A stretch of DNA of 64,000 nt from Myxococcales bacterium (GCA_025359105.1 JANYHK010000019.1:62001-126000), one strand, 5' to 3'; shown: positions 9,223-18,490, numbered from the stretch's first letter. Translations and numbers: made by a program. The notes: generated by a model not told the origin, from the sequence alone.

Positions 9223-9627
9223 ATGAGAAGATTCTGGGTGGTCGGGTTCGTCGCGATATTCGCCGGCTGTCTCGCGGCGTCATGCCTCGCGTACGGCGGG
9301 TTGATACGCCTCGAGGTGCTCGGCGTTCCGCACCTCGACTTCGTCGCGCATCTGGTGTTCATCGGCCTGCTCGCGTTCTTCGCCGACGGCCTGATCGGGG
9401 AGCGGGCCGCGTTCGGTGCGCTCCGCCTCGGCCCCGCGCTCGTCCTGGCCGCCGCCGCGACCGACGAGGTGCTCCAGCGCTTCTCGGCGAACCGAAGCTC
9501 GACGTGGTCGGACTTCGTCGCCGACGCGATCGGCGTGACGCTGGGCGGGCTCGCGGCGGCGCGCGTCCTGCGTGCGACCCACATGAAGGCTATGGCAACC
9601 GTTCCATCCAAAGAACGATGGCTATAG
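9223..9627 (+). CDS. VanZ-like membrane protein
   Basis: 134 aa, about four membrane helices. ATG 9223 is chosen because it starts directly on a hydrophobic signal-like helix after a GGAGC site. VanZ signatures are visible: HLDFVAHLVFIGLLAFF early, and the acidic/Gln loop DEVLQRF followed by R-S-S-T-W-S-D-F-V-A-D-A-I-G at residues 85-110. VanZ-family proteins are small integral membrane proteins; the name-giving member gives low teicoplanin resistance, but most have unknown roles. It sits just downstream of a larger VanZ-like protein, so the two may form a paralogous pair acting at the membrane. Confidence 0.8.
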   Translation: MRRFWVVGFVAIFAGCLAASCLAYGGLIRLEVLGVPHLDFVAHLVFIGLLAFFADGLIGERAAFGALRLGPALVLAAAATDEVLQRFSANRSSTWSDFVADAIGVTLGGLAAARVLRATHMKAMATVPSKERWL

Positions 9628-9637
9628 AGGGAGGCGG

Positions 9638-10564
9638 CTACGGCGAGACGATGTCGCGATCGGGCGGCGTGACGCGGCACGCGCGGCGGCGGAGGACCAC
9701 GTAGTAATGATACAGCTGCGGCGCGCTCCCGAGCCCGCGGCTGTCGCACATGAGGCTCGAGGGATTGCAGCCGAACCAGCGGACCTTGTCGGTGACGTCG
9801 CGATCCCAGACCGCGTCCTCGCCGATGGCGTGGCCCCACGTCTTTTTGAATTGCCCGTACTCGTCGTCGAGGCCGAGCATGTGGCCGATCTCGTGGGCGA
9901 GCAGGTGCCACGACCACGCTTCGCTCCACGACACGTCGAACGGCGTCCGGCCATCCCCCTCGTAGAGGCGAACCTCGAAGTGCGGGGAGGCGGTGTCCGT
10001 GGTCTCCGCGCGGAAACGGAAGTGCACCGCGCGACCCGGGCTGTGCGCCGTCCAGAGCTCGGCGGCGCGGTCCATCTTCGCCTGCATTGCTGCGACGCGC
10101 CGCCGATCCTCGGCCAGCGGGCCGGTGAGCTGGACGCGGACCTCGACGCCGATGCCTGCGGGATCGGGGACGAGATCGTAGGCGTACTCGCGCGGGTCGA
10201 GCCCGACGTAAAAGAGCTCGCCTTGCACGCGCCGCGCGAAGGTGACGGGGCGGGAGAGGACATCGACCGGCGCGGGTGTGCAGCCAGCCATCGAGTCGCG
10301 CGCCACGTCGTCGGCAATCGCGACGCACGCCCAGTCCGCGTCGAAGGCGCCGCTCCCCGGGCGCGCGCGCCATTCGGCCAGCGTGAGACCCACCAGCTCG
10401 TCGCGGCTCCGCGCGCAGGCCGCGCCGCGCGTGCGCGCCCCGAGCTCCGACGCGACGCGCGCAATCGCGGCGGCGTCGGCCCTCGGCTGCGTGGACGCGG
10501 CGCAGGCGCTCGCGGCAACCACCAGGGCGCCGCCGCCGGCGCGCGCGCGCCAGGAAGAGCTCAC
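9638..10564 (-). CDS. Lipoprotein zinc metalloprotease, HExxHxxGxxDE type
   Basis: 308 aa from GTG 10564, two bases after the stop of the upstream regulator gene (10567), so translation is probably coupled. The N-terminus is a short lipoprotein signal (LVVAASAC, Cys21). The zinc motif HEIGHMLGLDDE covers residues 224-235: both HExxH histidines and the catalytic Glu are present, and Asp occupies the third-ligand position where matrixins have His. A possible Met-turn is SSLMCD near residue 275. Four Cys suggest disulfides. It should act in the periplasm or on the surface. Pairing with an XRE regulator recalls ImmR/ImmA, but ImmA proteases are cytoplasmic. Substrate unknown. Confidence 0.85.
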   Translation of the reverse strand: MSSSWRARAGGGALVVAASACAASTQPRADAAAIARVASELGARTRGAACARSRDELVGLTLAEWRARPGSGAFDADWACVAIADDVARDSMAGCTPAPVDVLSRPVTFARRVQGELFYVGLDPREYAYDLVPDPAGIGVEVRVQLTGPLAEDRRRVAAMQAKMDRAAELWTAHSPGRAVHFRFRAETTDTASPHFEVRLYEGDGRTPFDVSWSEAWSWHLLAHEIGHMLGLDDEYGQFKKTWGHAIGEDAVWDRDVTDKVRWFGCNPSSLMCDSRGLGSAPQLYHYYVVLRRRACRVTPPDRDIVSP

Positions 10565-10566
10565 CC

Positions 10567-11097
10567 CTACCTCGCTTTCTTGCTTCCCGAGCGCAATCGC
10601 GCGCCTGCGTGCGCGTCGGCGGTGCCCGACAGATCGGGATCGGTCTTGATCCTCCGCAGATCGCGCGCCAGATCGCGCGCGTGGGCTATCCAGAACTCGC
10701 GGCCCGGATCGGCCGACGGATCTTCGGGGAGGGCCGCGCGCAGCGCCGAGATCACCTCGGGCTCCACGGTGGTCGCCAGCAGGGCCACCGCTTCGGCGCG
10801 GCTCGGGTACCGCTCCAGCCCGCTCGCGGCGGCGTCGTCGCCTGGCGTCGGGGGCGCGATGGCGTAGACGTCGCTCAGCCGTTCGCGCGGTCCGGAGCCG
10901 CGCGTGAGCCACTCGACCGACACGCCCAGCGCGTGCGCGATGCGGCGCGCCGTCTCGAGCGGGAGGCGCGCGCCGCGCTCCTTGCTGCGCATCGAGTTGA
11001 TGTACTGCGCCGTGAAGCCCGTCCGTCGCGCAAGCTCCCCGCCGGACAGGCCGCGGGCGTCCATCGCCTCGCCGAGCCGTTCCTGCCAGTCACCCAC
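10567..11097 (-). CDS. XRE-family helix-turn-helix regulator
   Basis: 176 aa from GTG 11097, preceded by TTGGGGAA. A longer form from TTG 11151 would start inside the palindromic control region and is less likely. Residues 4-62 form an XRE HTH (GLSGGELARRTGFTAQYINS is the helix-turn-helix; ALGVSVEWLTRG ends the domain). The C-terminal about 110 residues are charged and unassigned. It is followed two bases later by a metalloprotease lipoprotein gene and is divergent from the PP2C gene, with a palindrome-rich 80-bp gap. Autoregulation and control of both flanks is inferred from this layout. Confidence 0.85.
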   Translation of the reverse strand: MGDWQERLGEAMDARGLSGGELARRTGFTAQYINSMRSKERGARLPLETARRIAHALGVSVEWLTRGSGPRERLSDVYAIAPPTPGDDAAASGLERYPSRAEAVALLATTVEPEVISALRAALPEDPSADPGREFWIAHARDLARDLRRIKTDPDLSGTADAHAGARLRSGSKKAR

Positions 11098-11142
11098 TTC
11101 CCCAATGTACCCTGCCCGGGGAGGAGCTGTCGTCGTAGAAGC

Positions 11143-11159
11143 AGTTGACAACTATAGTT
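11143..11159. promoter_or_regulatory. Overlapping palindromes between xre and PP2C genes
   Basis: Two inverted repeats overlap: AGTTG-A-CAACT (11143-11153) and the perfect 10-mer AACTATAGTT (11150-11159). The second contains a TATAGT -10-like box on both strands. The location between divergent genes, next to an XRE regulator, makes it a likely operator with overlapping divergent promoters. TTGACA at 11145 looks like a -35 box, but no good -10 lies 17 bp downstream of it. Confidence 0.55.
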
Positions 11160-11179
11160 TCCGAGCCACATTGGAGTCC

Positions 11180-12114
<935 letters not shown>

Positions 12115-12118
<4 letters not shown>

Positions 12119-13167
12119 CCGCAGGCCTCTCGCAAAAAGCTTCTGGTGATCTCGGCGCGCCCGCGCCGCGCCTCGCCCCCGATCTGCTCGTGCAGATGCA
12201 CGATCTCATGCTCAAGGCGCGGCTCCTCGAGGAGCGCCTGATCAAGATGCAGAAGCAGGGGGACGGTTACTTCTGGATCGGCGGCCCCGGCGAAGAGGCG
12301 TTCAACGTCCCGCTCGGCCTCCTGATTCACAAGGGGGAAGGGCCGGAGTTCGACTACTGCCATTTCCACTACCGCCAGAGCGCCACGCTCCTCGCGATGG
12401 GGGCCGATCCCGTCGACTCGATCCGGCAGATGAAGAGCGTCGCCACCGATCCGTACTCCGGCGGCCGCAACTTCTGCAACCACTTCTCCGTTCGCCGCTG
12501 GAACGTCGTCCCCGTCTCGTCGCCGATCGAAGTGCAGTACGCCATGGCCCCCGGCACCGCCATCGCCAACAAGCGCGCGGGCGGCCGCGGGATCACCATC
12601 GTCACCGGCGGCGACGCCGGGACGGCCGAGGGCGAGTTCGCCAGCTGCCTCGTCTGGTCCAGTCGCCCCGCGAATCCGCTGCCCGTCCTCATGATCGTGA
12701 CGAACAACCAGTACGGCATCTCGACGCCGGCCGGCGAGCAGCACGGCGACAAGCGCATCGCCGATCGCGGCAAGGCGTTCGGGATGGAGACACTCACCGT
12801 CGACGGCAACGATCCGGAGACGGCGTACCGCGCCATCAAGCAGGCGATGGAGCTCGTCCGGACGGAACGGAGGCCGTTCCTCATGGAGGTCATGGTCTCG
12901 CGCCTGTACGGCCACTCGTCGTCCTCCGGCGCGAATTTCGTGACCGAGGAGGCCGACTGCCTGGCCCGCTTCGAGGCGACGCTCGAGAGCCGCGGCATCC
13001 TCACGCGCCCGCACATGGACGCGCTCCGCGAGCGCTACACGCACGAGCTCCTCGACGCGCTCAAGCGCGTGCGCGAGGAGCCGGTGCCCGATCCGAAGGC
13101 GGTCTACGAGCACGTCTTCGCGGACCACGACGTCGTCAAGCCGTGGAAGAAGGCGGGGGGTCGCTGA
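12115..13167 (+). CDS. 2-oxoacid dehydrogenase E1 component, alpha subunit
   Basis: 350 aa. GTG 12115 overlaps the PP2C stop. It is the thiamine-diphosphate-dependent E1 alpha chain of a pyruvate or branched-chain 2-oxoacid dehydrogenase complex, decarboxylating the oxoacid and transferring the acyl group to lipoyl-E2. The ThDP/Mg motif is GGDAG (residues 165-169) with NNQYGIST about 30 residues later; Ala replaces the third-position Gly of the classical GDG. The loop YGHSSSSG (265-272) corresponds to the regulatory phosphorylation loop of mitochondrial E1 alpha. E1 beta overlaps its stop by one base. No E2 or E3 gene is nearby, so the natural substrate is open; resemblance favours the branched-chain type. 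Confidence 0.93.
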
Positions 13168-14228
13168 TGGCCACGCTCGTTCAAGCGGTGCGCATGGCGC
13201 TCCACGTCGGCGAAGAGCGCCTCGGCGTCACCGACATCCTCGGCGAGGACATCGGGCAACCCCTCGGCGGCGTCTTCACCCAGACCCAGGGCCTCAAGAC
13301 GGCCTGGAATACGCCGCTCGACGAGCGCGGCATCGTCGGCACCGCGATGGGCCTCGCGATGAGCGGCCAGCGCCCGGTCGCCGAGATCCAGTTCTGCGAC
13401 TACGCCTTCAACACCATCGATCTACTCAAGCTCGCCGGGGGCCTGTACTGGTCGTCGAACGGCAACTTCAACTGCCCGATGGTGCTGATGACGCCGGTGG
13501 GCAGCGGCATCCACGGCAGCATCTACCACTCGCATTCGTTCGACGGTCAGGCGACGCGTCTCCCCGGCTGGAAGATCGTGATGCCCTCCAATCCACGTGA
13601 CGCGTACGGTCTCATGCTGAGCGCGATCGTCGATCCCAACCCGGTCATGTTCCTCATGCCGAAGGCGCTCCTTCGGGCGAAGGGCGTTGCTGGCGAAGAG
13701 ATCCCGGGCGAGCCGAGCGACGAGCGCAAGCTCAACAAGATGATCGACGCGCCGCTCGGCGATCGTACGAAGTGGACGCCGGACTGGCCCGACACGCCGG
13801 ACTTCTTCATTCCGATCGGTGAGGCACGCCTCGCGCGCGCGGGCCGCGACGTCACCGTCGTCACTTATGGGCGAATGGTCCAGCAGTGCGTGAAGGCCGC
13901 CGACGAGATCGCGGCCGAGGGCGTGGAGGCCGAGGTCTTGGATCTCCGCTCGCTCTACCCGTACGACTGGCCGCGCCTCAAGGAGAGCATCGCGCGCACG
14001 CACCGCCTCCTCGTGGTGAACGAGGACACCGAGGTCACCAACTTCGGCGAGCACCTGATCCGGCGCGCCGTGGAGGATCTCTTCTACGAGCTCTACGCGC
14101 CGCCGAAGCTCCTCGCCGGCGCCAACGTTCCCGGGATCGGCCTCGCCGACACGCTCGAAGCGCACTCCGTCCCGCAGCGCGACGGCATCGTCACCGCCCT
14201 CCGCGACCTCGCCAACCACCAGCCTTAG
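13167..14228 (+). CDS. 2-oxoacid dehydrogenase E1 component, beta subunit
   Basis: 353 aa; ATG overlaps the E1 alpha stop by one base (TGATG), which implies coupled translation at a fixed ratio. Family features: VTDILGEDIGQPLGGVF at the start, the ThDP-activating EIQFCDYAFNTID (about residues 72-84), PVGSGIHGSIYHSHSFD, PSNPRDAYGLMLSAI in the pyrimidine domain, and a C-terminal transketolase-like domain with VTYGRMVQQC and VLDLRSLYPYDW. It assembles with E1 alpha as a heterotetramer. The closest named relatives in style are 2-oxoisovalerate dehydrogenase beta chains. An inverted repeat begins exactly at its stop codon. Confidence 0.94.
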   Translation: MATLVQAVRMALHVGEERLGVTDILGEDIGQPLGGVFTQTQGLKTAWNTPLDERGIVGTAMGLAMSGQRPVAEIQFCDYAFNTIDLLKLAGGLYWSSNGNFNCPMVLMTPVGSGIHGSIYHSHSFDGQATRLPGWKIVMPSNPRDAYGLMLSAIVDPNPVMFLMPKALLRAKGVAGEEIPGEPSDERKLNKMIDAPLGDRTKWTPDWPDTPDFFIPIGEARLARAGRDVTVVTYGRMVQQCVKAADEIAAEGVEAEVLDLRSLYPYDWPRLKESIARTHRLLVVNEDTEVTNFGEHLIRRAVEDLFYELYAPPKLLAGANVPGIGLADTLEAHSVPQRDGIVTALRDLANHQP

Positions 14229-14352
14229 GAGGGCGGTGTTCTTCGCCGATACCGGCGCGATGCCGGCGGCGGGCCTCGTCAACGTGGAGGAACTACGTCT
14301 CCTCGGTCCTCCTTGGCCTCGCTTGGTCTCGGCGAAGACCACCGCCCTCCTA
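14226..14352. repeat. Near-perfect 24-bp inverted repeat after the E1 beta gene
   Basis: The left arm (14226-14249, starting with the TAG stop and GGAGGGCGGTG) and the right arm (14329-14352) are reverse complements with one mismatch, separated by 79 bp that can itself fold (GAGGA...TCCTC). No T-tract follows. It could be an mRNA-stabilising hairpin, a terminator variant or a remnant mobile repeat. The 324-bp gap it sits in holds no gene; a purine-rich, G-run stretch follows at 14353-14402. Confidence 0.7.
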
Positions 14353-14484
14353 CGGGGGTGAGGAGGTGAGGTGAGCAGGTGTAAGAGGGGGAGGAGGGGT
14401 GAGCGATAGGCGCGCACATTATGCGCGGGTGTCCTCCAAATGTGAAGGAATTGCGCGGGGTAACCTTGCTCCTGGTGGGGGAGA

Positions 14485-14536
14485 GTGTACGGATGCGGTC
14501 GCCGTAGGTCGCTTGTCGGTGCTTACGTCCGTACAC
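14485..14536. promoter_or_regulatory. 9-bp inverted repeat upstream of the serine protease gene
   Basis: GTGTACGGA (14485-14493) and TCCGTACAC (14528-14536) are perfect inverted copies 34 bp apart; the second ends 16 bp before the ATG at 14553 and abuts its GGGAGG ribosome-binding site. It could be a leader stem-loop affecting translation or a pair of operator half-sites. Confidence 0.4.
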
Positions 14537-14552
14537 ATTTGGGAGGTTCGAG

Positions 14553-15305
14553 ATGCGTCTTCGTTCGTTGCTGCTCGTCGTCGTGGGGACTGTGGTGGGG
14601 TGCAGTGGTTCGGCCGGATCGGAAGACCCGGCGAGCTCGGACGACGCCATCCAGGGCGGCACGACGGATACGAAGCACCCGGGGGTCGGCCTCGTGTGGT
14701 TTCAGGGCGGCGGGTTCTGCTCCGGTACGCTCATCACGCCGAGCGTCGTCCTGACGGCTGGCCACTGCGTGCAGGATCCGATCGAGGGCTTCTTCACCGG
14801 CAACGGCAAGGCGACGGCGAACCTCGGCACCGAGCCGGTCGCCGGCATGGTCAAGCACGCGGTCGACAAGATGCTCGCGCATCCGTCGTACAGCTCGGGC
14901 GGCGGCTGCCCGAACTCGACGTTCGACATCGGCCTCATCCACCTCGCCCAGCCCATCACGACCATCAAGCCCACCCCGATCGCGACGGCGGCTCCGGCCA
15001 ACGGCGCGTCGTGCGAGGCCGTCGGCTTCGGCACGCACACGAGCAAGGGCGTCGACACCTACGAGCGCAAGCGCCACGGCACCGAGACGGTGCAGGCGAC
15101 GGCGTCCACGTCGATCCAGGTGAAGTTCGGGACGGCGATCGCCGATCACGGCGACTCCGGCGGCCCGCTCCTCTGCGGCGGAGTCGTCTCGGGCGCCACC
15201 TCGTGCCACACCGATGGCAACTACCCGCAGCACCAGGTCGAGTACTACGCCCGCATCGACGCGGGCGCCGCGTGGATCAACCAGACGGTTCAGACCTGGC
15301 ACTGA
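14553..15305 (+). CDS. Trypsin-like serine protease lipoprotein (S1 family)
   Basis: 250 aa; ATG follows a strong GGGAGG. Signal peptide with lipobox Cys17 (TVVGC). IQGGT at residues 33-37 resembles the S1 activation site, so the enzyme may be made as a short zymogen. The catalytic triad is complete: His71 in LTAGHC, Asp125 in FDIGLIHL, Ser202 in GDSGGPL. Paired Cys near His71 and Ser202 suit the chymotrypsin-fold disulfides. Expected on the cell surface or in the periplasm. Its last 29 bp overlap the end of the convergent MFS gene. Confidence 0.92.
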   Translation: MRLRSLLLVVVGTVVGCSGSAGSEDPASSDDAIQGGTTDTKHPGVGLVWFQGGGFCSGTLITPSVVLTAGHCVQDPIEGFFTGNGKATANLGTEPVAGMVKHAVDKMLAHPSYSSGGGCPNSTFDIGLIHLAQPITTIKPTPIATAAPANGASCEAVGFGTHTSKGVDTYERKRHGTETVQATASTSIQVKFGTAIADHGDSGGPLLCGGVVSGATSCHTDGNYPQHQVEYYARIDAGAAWINQTVQTWH

Positions 15306-16716
15306 TCTCGACCTTCGGGAAGACGAGCCCGGCGACCAGCGCCGCGGTCCCGATCCCGGCGATGATCTGAAAGATCGTTCCGAGCCCCGCCGCCATCGAC
15401 GATGACAGCGGGGCGAGGAGCGCCTCGTCCAGGCCCCGGCCGTGAGAGGGCCCGAGGAGCTGGTTGACGAGCTCCGTCGGCACGCCCGGGCCGAGCGCGT
15501 GCGCGAGCACCGCGCCGAGGACGCCGACCGCGAGCGCGCCGCCGATCATCCGGAAGAACATCGTGCTCGCGGTGGCGACGCCGCGGTGGCTCCAGCTCAC
15601 GGCCTGCTGCACGGCGATGATGAGCGCCGTGTTGGCCGTGCCCATCCCGACGCCGAGCGTGAACATCGCGATGCGGACGGCGAACAGCGGCGCGAACGGG
15701 CGGAGCGCGGCGACCATCACCCACGCCGACGCGCAGGCGACGATCGCGCCCGTGCGGACGAGCGTGCGCATACCCACGCGCGTGAGGAGCCGCCCGCTGA
15801 TGGCGGCGGCGATCGGCCAGCCGACCAGCATCGGCGCGACGGCGGTGCCGGCCTCCGTCGGCGTGCCGCCCAGCACGGCTTGTACGTAGAGGGGCACGTA
15901 CATGACCGTCGCCGTCATGAGCGAGCCCATGAGACCGCCCGCTAGGTTCGCGTGCGCGATGACCGGCCGCGAGAGGATATCGAGCGGCAGGAGCGGCTCC
16001 TTGGCGCGGCGCTCGGCCCATACGAACGCGACGAAGCTCGCGACGGCGAGGGGCGCGGTCACGACCGGCTGCACGCCACTCACTGCGAGCAACAGCGAGA
16101 GGATGGCGCTCGACAGGAGGCCCGCGCCGAGAAAATCGATGGTCGGGGTCTTCTTCGCGATGTCCTCGTGGAAGAACGCGGCCAGGAGCGCAGCGGACAG
16201 GAGGCCGAACGGCAGGTTGATGTAGAAGACCCACCGCCACGAGAGCGCCCGTACGATGAGCCCGCCCACGAGCGGTCCCGCGATGCCCGCGACGCCCCAC
16301 ACCGCGCCGAAGAGGCCCTGGATGCGCCCGCGCTCCTCCACGGTGAACAGGTCGCCGACGATGGTCAGCGCGACCGGCTGCACGCCGCCGGCCCCGACGC
16401 CCTGCAGCGCGCGGAACGCGATGAGCTGCGTCATCGACCCTGCGAGCCCGCTCGCCATCGAACCGGCGAGGAAGATCGCGATGCCGAGGTACATGGTCGG
16501 CTTGCGTCCGTAGAGGTCCGCGAGCTTGCCGTAGATCGGGATCGTGATGGTGCTCGCGACCATGTAGATCGACCCGACCCAGCCGTACAGCTCGATCCCG
16601 CCGAGGTCGCCGACGACCGTCGGCATCGCGGTCGCGACGACTGTGGCTTCGAGTGCGGCCATGAACATCCCGACGAGGATGGCGGCCACCGCGAGCGGGC
16701 GGCGGGTCTTCGGCAT
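15277..16716 (-). CDS. MFS drug/solute exporter, DHA2 (EmrB/QacA) type
   Basis: 479 aa, about 14 membrane helices, the normal length for the 14-TM DHA2 group. Visible signatures: LEATVVATAMPTVVGDLGG in TM1, GKLADLYGRKP in the loop 2-3 motif A, RALQGVGAGGVQP in TM4 (motif B), WGVAGIAGPLVGG (motif C, antiporter signature) and WRWVFYINLPFG. It exports small molecules by proton antiport at the inner membrane. Last gene of a tight unit with an epimerase-like gene (4-bp gap) and an acyltransferase, suggesting export of or resistance to a lipid-like product, which is inference. Its 3' end overlaps the serine protease gene. Confidence 0.92.
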   Translation of the reverse strand: MPKTRRPLAVAAILVGMFMAALEATVVATAMPTVVGDLGGIELYGWVGSIYMVASTITIPIYGKLADLYGRKPTMYLGIAIFLAGSMASGLAGSMTQLIAFRALQGVGAGGVQPVALTIVGDLFTVEERGRIQGLFGAVWGVAGIAGPLVGGLIVRALSWRWVFYINLPFGLLSAALLAAFFHEDIAKKTPTIDFLGAGLLSSAILSLLLAVSGVQPVVTAPLAVASFVAFVWAERRAKEPLLPLDILSRPVIAHANLAGGLMGSLMTATVMYVPLYVQAVLGGTPTEAGTAVAPMLVGWPIAAAISGRLLTRVGMRTLVRTGAIVACASAWVMVAALRPFAPLFAVRIAMFTLGVGMGTANTALIIAVQQAVSWSHRGVATASTMFFRMIGGALAVGVLGAVLAHALGPGVPTELVNQLLGPSHGRGLDEALLAPLSSSMAAGLGTIFQIIAGIGTAALVAGLVFPKVEISARSEPSG

Positions 16717-16720
16717 GGGC

Positions 16721-17647
16721 CTACAGCCTCGGCGGGAACGCTTCGCGGAAGGCTTGCATCGTCTCGACCTCGTCGTAGTGGTGGTGGAAGCCCGTCGCCG
16801 CGCGGAACGCGGCGGCGTCGACCACGACCGGGTACTTGATGTGACCGAGCGCGCCGCGCGGCAAGCGGGGCAGGCCCATGCGCCCGAGCGACATGTTGAT
16901 GATGAACTCGGGGAGCGGGAACGTCTTGCGTCCGGTCTCGCGGATGATGACCGAGAGGGGCACCGGATCGGGCCCGGCGACGTTGAAGATGCCCCGCGGC
17001 CGCTTCTCGAGCGCCAGCACGATCGAGGTCACGATGTCGTCCTCGTGCATGAACTGGAACAGCGGATCGAAGCCCAGCACGGTGGGGACGCGCGGGCCGC
17101 GGAGGAACGTCGCGAGCGTGCCGTGGCCGCTCGCGCCGAGCGAGTAACAGATCCGGAGCACCGTCGTCGACAGCTCGGGGTGCCGCCACAGCGCGGTCGC
17201 CGCGAACAGATCGGCGGCGACGAGATCGCTGAGCTCCGGAAACGAGGCGAGCGCCATGGGGGCCTCGTCTTCCTGGTGAAACAGTGGGCTGTCGGGGCCG
17301 GCGCCGTAGAACGTGTGACGCCCGACGAAGATGCAGTGGCCGACTCCGTAGGTTCGCGCGTGCTCGAAGACGGCGCGGGTGCCGCCGAGGTTGATGCGGT
17401 AGCGCTCCTCGCCGCGGATTTGCAGGCTCGTGACCGTCGCCATGTGGACGACGGCGTCGGGCTTGCGCTTGCGGAACACGTCCTCCGCCGCGCGCTTGCG
17501 GAAGTCGATCTCGTAGAGTTCGACGCCGCGCGGAGCGTTGCCCCACCCGCGCGCGTCGATGCCGATGATCTCGTGTCCCTCGCCCATGAGGCGGGCTGTG
17601 AGCTTGCGGCCGATGGCGCCGGCGATCCCGAGGATGAGGATGCGCAT
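16721..17647 (-). CDS. NAD(P)-dependent sugar epimerase/dehydratase-like SDR
   Basis: 308 aa. Extended short-chain dehydrogenase: the nucleotide-binding GIAGAIG at residues 7-13, acidic residue after beta-2 ([10 protein letters not shown]) and VVHMATVTS are typical. The usual YxxxK catalytic pair is not evident where expected (the region reads [15 protein letters not shown]), so the chain may bind nucleotide without classical epimerase chemistry. The ATG directly abuts the acyltransferase stop (17648) and the MFS gene starts 4 bp after its stop, giving a three-gene operon. Substrate unknown. Confidence 0.85.
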   Translation of the reverse strand: MRILILGIAGAIGRKLTARLMGEGHEIIGIDARGWGNAPRGVELYEIDFRKRAAEDVFRKRKPDAVVHMATVTSLQIRGEERYRINLGGTRAVFEHARTYGVGHCIFVGRHTFYGAGPDSPLFHQEDEAPMALASFPELSDLVAADLFAATALWRHPELSTTVLRICYSLGASGHGTLATFLRGPRVPTVLGFDPLFQFMHEDDIVTSIVLALEKRPRGIFNVAGPDPVPLSVIIRETGRKTFPLPEFIINMSLGRMGLPRLPRGALGHIKYPVVVDAAAFRAATGFHHHYDEVETMQAFREAFPPRL

Positions 17648-18490
17648 TCAGGCCTTCCCCGGCGCCAGAAGGCCTTCGCGCTTCTTGCGACCGCGATCCA
17701 TCATCTCGGCGATCTGCGCTTTGACCTCGAAGACGTACTCGGCAACGACCTCGTCGTCCTCGGAGCCCGTTCCCGACAGAACCATGGGCTCTCCGTAGAC
17801 GATCTCGAGGTTCACCGGCAGCGGGAGCGCGAGCAGGTACGGCGTGATGGGGATGTACGGCACTCCGAAGAGCTTGCCGAGCGTGTACGCGTTGGCGATC
17901 GTGGGCACGGCGTCGCCGCCGCCGAGGAACGCGAACGGGATGATCGGCGCGTGCGTCTTGAGGGCGAGGCGCATGAAGCCGGTTCCGAAGTCCACGAGCG
18001 AGTAGCGCTCCTTGTAGAGCTTCGCCGTGCCGCGCGCTCCCTCCGGGAAGACCATGAGGAGGCGCTCGTCCTCGAGCAGGCGGATGGCGTGCTCGGGGAG
18101 CCCGGTGAACTGCCCGGTGCGGTTCGCCATGAGCGACGCCAGCGGGATCTTGTTGATGAACTTCTCGATCATCCCCTGCGCGAGGCGCGGAGGATCCATC
18201 TCGAGCAGCATCGACGCGAGCACCATCGCGCCGTCGATCGCGACGCCGCCGGAGTGGTTGCCCACGAGCATCGCGCGGCCCCGGCGCGGGACGTTCTCGA
18301 TGCCGTGGACCTTCACGGAGAAATAGTGCTTGTAGAGCAGCGAGAGCGCCGTCATCCCCGCGACGAGGTGCTTCTTCGACACGCCATACGGATCGACCCC
18401 GTACCGATTCCAGGGGATCTCGATGCGGTCGACGCGATCGGCGATGGACCGCGTCAGGCTCGCCAGGACCCCTTCCTCCGCTCCTTGCAT
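17648..18490 (-). CDS. Lysophospholipid acyltransferase (PlsC-like)
   Basis: 280 aa from ATG 18490. Acyltransferase motifs: GNHSGGVAIDG as the catalytic His/Asp block (spacing longer than the canonical HX4D, as in some bacterial homologues), VFPEGARGTAK as the phosphate-binding block and PIIPFAFLGGGDA near the active site. The family esterifies lysophosphatidic acid or related lipids with acyl-CoA or acyl-ACP at the inner membrane. First gene of a unit with the SDR and MFS genes; its stop abuts the next start codon. A 110-bp divergent promoter region separates it from the Omp85 gene. Confidence 0.9.
   Translation of the reverse strand: MQGAEEGVLASLTRSIADRVDRIEIPWNRYGVDPYGVSKKHLVAGMTALSLLYKHYFSVKVHGIENVPRRGRAMLVGNHSGGVAIDGAMVLASMLLEMDPPRLAQGMIEKFINKIPLASLMANRTGQFTGLPEHAIRLLEDERLLMVFPEGARGTAKLYKERYSLVDFGTGFMRLALKTHAPIIPFAFLGGGDAVPTIANAYTLGKLFGVPYIPITPYLLALPLPVNLEIVYGEPMVLSGTGSEDDEVVAEYVFEVKAQIAEMMDRGRKKREGLLAPGKA

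Noticed and set aside
9638-10564. Annotation of the coupled protease as ImmA/IrrE
   Set aside because: Lipoprotein signal, extended HExxHxxGxxDE motif and Cys content do not match cytoplasmic ImmA proteases.
11145-11173. TTGACA as the -35 box of the PP2C promoter
   Set aside because: The -10 at the proper distance (ACATTG) is poor and would overlap the ribosome-binding site; an operator reading is better.
14353-14402. CRISPR-like or direct-repeat array in the purine-rich tract
   Set aside because: Only irregular GAGG/GGTGAG runs, no constant repeat or spacer length.
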